64,000 bases of DNA from a virus. The stretch covers positions 26,157 through 90,156 of IMG/VR virus record IMGVR_UViG_3300009128_000006; one strand, 5' to 3'. Positions 63,184-64,000 of this stretch are shown here, in pieces. The notes beneath the pieces were generated by a model. That model did not search any database and was not told the origin of the DNA. It was given only the letters and a program-made list of their open reading frames with translations. The position numbers were made by a program, and so were the translations under genes. The first letter of the stretch is position 1; each line of letters begins with the position of its first letter.

Positions 63184-63212
63184 GGAGACTGGTTCGAACC
63201 CGGCCTCTCCTT
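63178..63212 (+). pseudogene. tRNA 3' half
   Basis: ACCTAAGGAGA, T-arm ACTGG-TTCGAAC-CCGGC and acceptor strand CTCTCCT, discriminator T. Pairs with the 5' half at 62478-62510. Directly abuts the end of the convergent minus-strand gene. Confidence 0.7.
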
Positions 63213-63434
63213 CTACTTGAACGCAGCTGTGAGTTCGAGCACGACGGCACTGATGAACCAGTTGTCGCGCTGAAGACCGATCTTCCCGTCACTGCAGCGG
63301 ACCAGATGCCGCTTCCCCTCTTCGGAGAGGAAGTCCAGCTTCAAGCCGAGCTCCTTCTCTGCCTCTTCGACACTCACCGGCACCATCTTGTCGAAGGGCG
63401 GCTTCCGCTTCACTTCAGGAGCCTGTCCTGCCAT
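63213..63434 (-). CDS. Small uncharacterised protein
   Basis: 73 aa. Basic N-terminus (QAPEVKRKPPFDKMVPVSVE), a helix (EEAEKELGLKLDFLSEEGKR) and a hydrophobic end (NWFISAVVLELTAAFK). It overlaps the stop of the next upstream gene. The stop lies exactly next to the tRNA 3' half. No motif recognised. Confidence 0.55.
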   Translation of the reverse strand: MAGQAPEVKRKPPFDKMVPVSVEEAEKELGLKLDFLSEEGKRHLVRCSDGKIGLQRDNWFISAVVLELTAAFK

Positions 63435-63619
63435 CCCGGCTGAATCTCATCCTCGGGGTTCCTCGCCGCACGCTCCCTGAAGCGCTTCAGGTCTGAGTCC
63501 GTGAGATGGAAGGTCTCGAAGAGTCCATCAGGCATGACAACGAGGACAGAGTGGTACCGAGCAGGAGAGCCGAACGTGCGCTCCTTGTTCTCCGTCGTGA
63601 CCAGCTTTCCGAGCTTCAT
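63410..63619 (-). CDS. Small uncharacterised protein
   Basis: 69 aa. A beta segment (FGSPARYHSVLVVMPDGLFE), then a helix (LTDSDLKRFRERAARNPEDE) and Trp-containing end. ATG overlaps the previous stop (ATGA), so the three genes 63213-63990 form an operon. Possibly a small DNA-interacting protein; unknown. Confidence 0.55.
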   Translation of the reverse strand: MKLGKLVTTENKERTFGSPARYHSVLVVMPDGLFETFHLTDSDLKRFRERAARNPEDEIQPGWQDRLLK

Positions 63620-63990
63620 CGTTCCTCTGCCATGCCTCCCGTAGTGGTTCCGCCTGTTGATCCCGTGCCGGAGTCTTCTTGCAAGGACTCCAACGGCTCA
63701 GGCAGCTCAGTCACGACCACAGGGGGCTGGCTCCATCGCAAGTAGGCGGCGTAGACGGCAGCCCTGCAGACGTCGTTCTCGACGGCATCAGCGATGCTCT
63801 CGAGCGGCAGGTGTGATGGCCTGGTCGGGTCTGCCTCGTAGACGTCCATGGATGGCTGCTCCCAGTTGGGAGGCGCGTAGCCTTGATCTGCCAGGCGCAT
63901 GTCCCGTAGAACGGCTTTCACGGCCCCGAGGTCGTCCTTTACTTGGAGGACATCCTTGGCCACCTTCTCGGTGCGTACTTGGAACTGCAT
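63616..63990 (-). CDS. Uncharacterised protein
   Basis: 124 aa with a strong GAGGAGG site before ATG 63990. Helical N-terminus (KVAKDVLQVKDDLGAVKAVL), a middle with LESIADAVENDVCRAAVYAA, then a Pro/Thr/Gly-rich tail. First gene of the last minus-strand operon in the window. No family recognised. Confidence 0.55.
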   Translation of the reverse strand: MQFQVRTEKVAKDVLQVKDDLGAVKAVLRDMRLADQGYAPPNWEQPSMDVYEADPTRPSHLPLESIADAVENDVCRAAVYAAYLRWSQPPVVVTELPEPLESLQEDSGTGSTGGTTTGGMAEER

Positions 63991-64000
63991 GGCCTCCTCG

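Overview
This is a contiguous piece of a large, GC-rich, contractile-tailed double-stranded DNA phage, probably of jumbo size. Structural evidence: a large terminase, a head-maturation protease candidate, a major capsid protein, a contractile tail sheath followed by a tube, a baseplate spike with a beta-helical tail, and several tail-fibre-like proteins. Lytic and auxiliary genes: an endolysin, spanin-like and holin-like membrane proteins, RNase HII, a type IIA topoisomerase B subunit, a Dam-type methylase, a ParB-like protein, a MoxR-type AAA+ ATPase paired with a VWA/HExxH protein, and a 2OG-Fe(II) oxygenase. A dense tRNA array lies at the right. No integrase or rRNA was seen, and the host cannot be named from the sequence.

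Layout. 1-7397 (+): virion/baseplate genes, including a spike and a polyvalent-type InPase-domain protein. 7398-9085 (-): RNase HII and two unknown genes. 9157-12240 (+): large terminase with an intein in its Walker A loop. 12342-14192 (-): a membrane protein, a coiled-coil protein and a MerR-like HTH protein. 14238-25019 (+): head module with a second intein in the protease candidate, a J-domain protein, and the capsid protein. 25126-26064 (+): a tandem HNH endonuclease. 26083-38336 (+): neck and tail, with a 1375-residue sheath. 38320-41871 (-): VWA/AAA+ module. 41957-44427 (+): Dam and ParB-like. 44460-46738 (-), 46875-47493 (+) and 47478-52989 (-): fibre genes and small genes. 53140-53979 (+): envelope/lysis proteins. 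54065-57824 (-): topoisomerase, oxygenase, endolysin. 57871-63212 (+): tRNA array with three HNH genes. 63213-63990 (-): small genes.

The most unusual region is the tRNA array. A tRNA-Gly gene is split in its T-loop by about 640 bp that carry a complete second tRNA-Gly(GCC) plus an HNH endonuclease gene; the two halves of the split gene still pair perfectly. A second split tRNA contains a tRNA-Gln plus an HNH gene, and a third degraded tRNA-His is followed by an intact tRNA-His plus an HNH gene. This looks like a homing cassette that carries a replacement tRNA. The same array contains serine tRNAs without the normal T-loop, a D-armless tRNA-Ile and a 128-nt tRNA-like gene. A second theme is a short K-x-A-S/A motif recurring in most virion proteins, a possible maturation or packaging signal. 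All functions are read from sequence patterns; no database search was possible.
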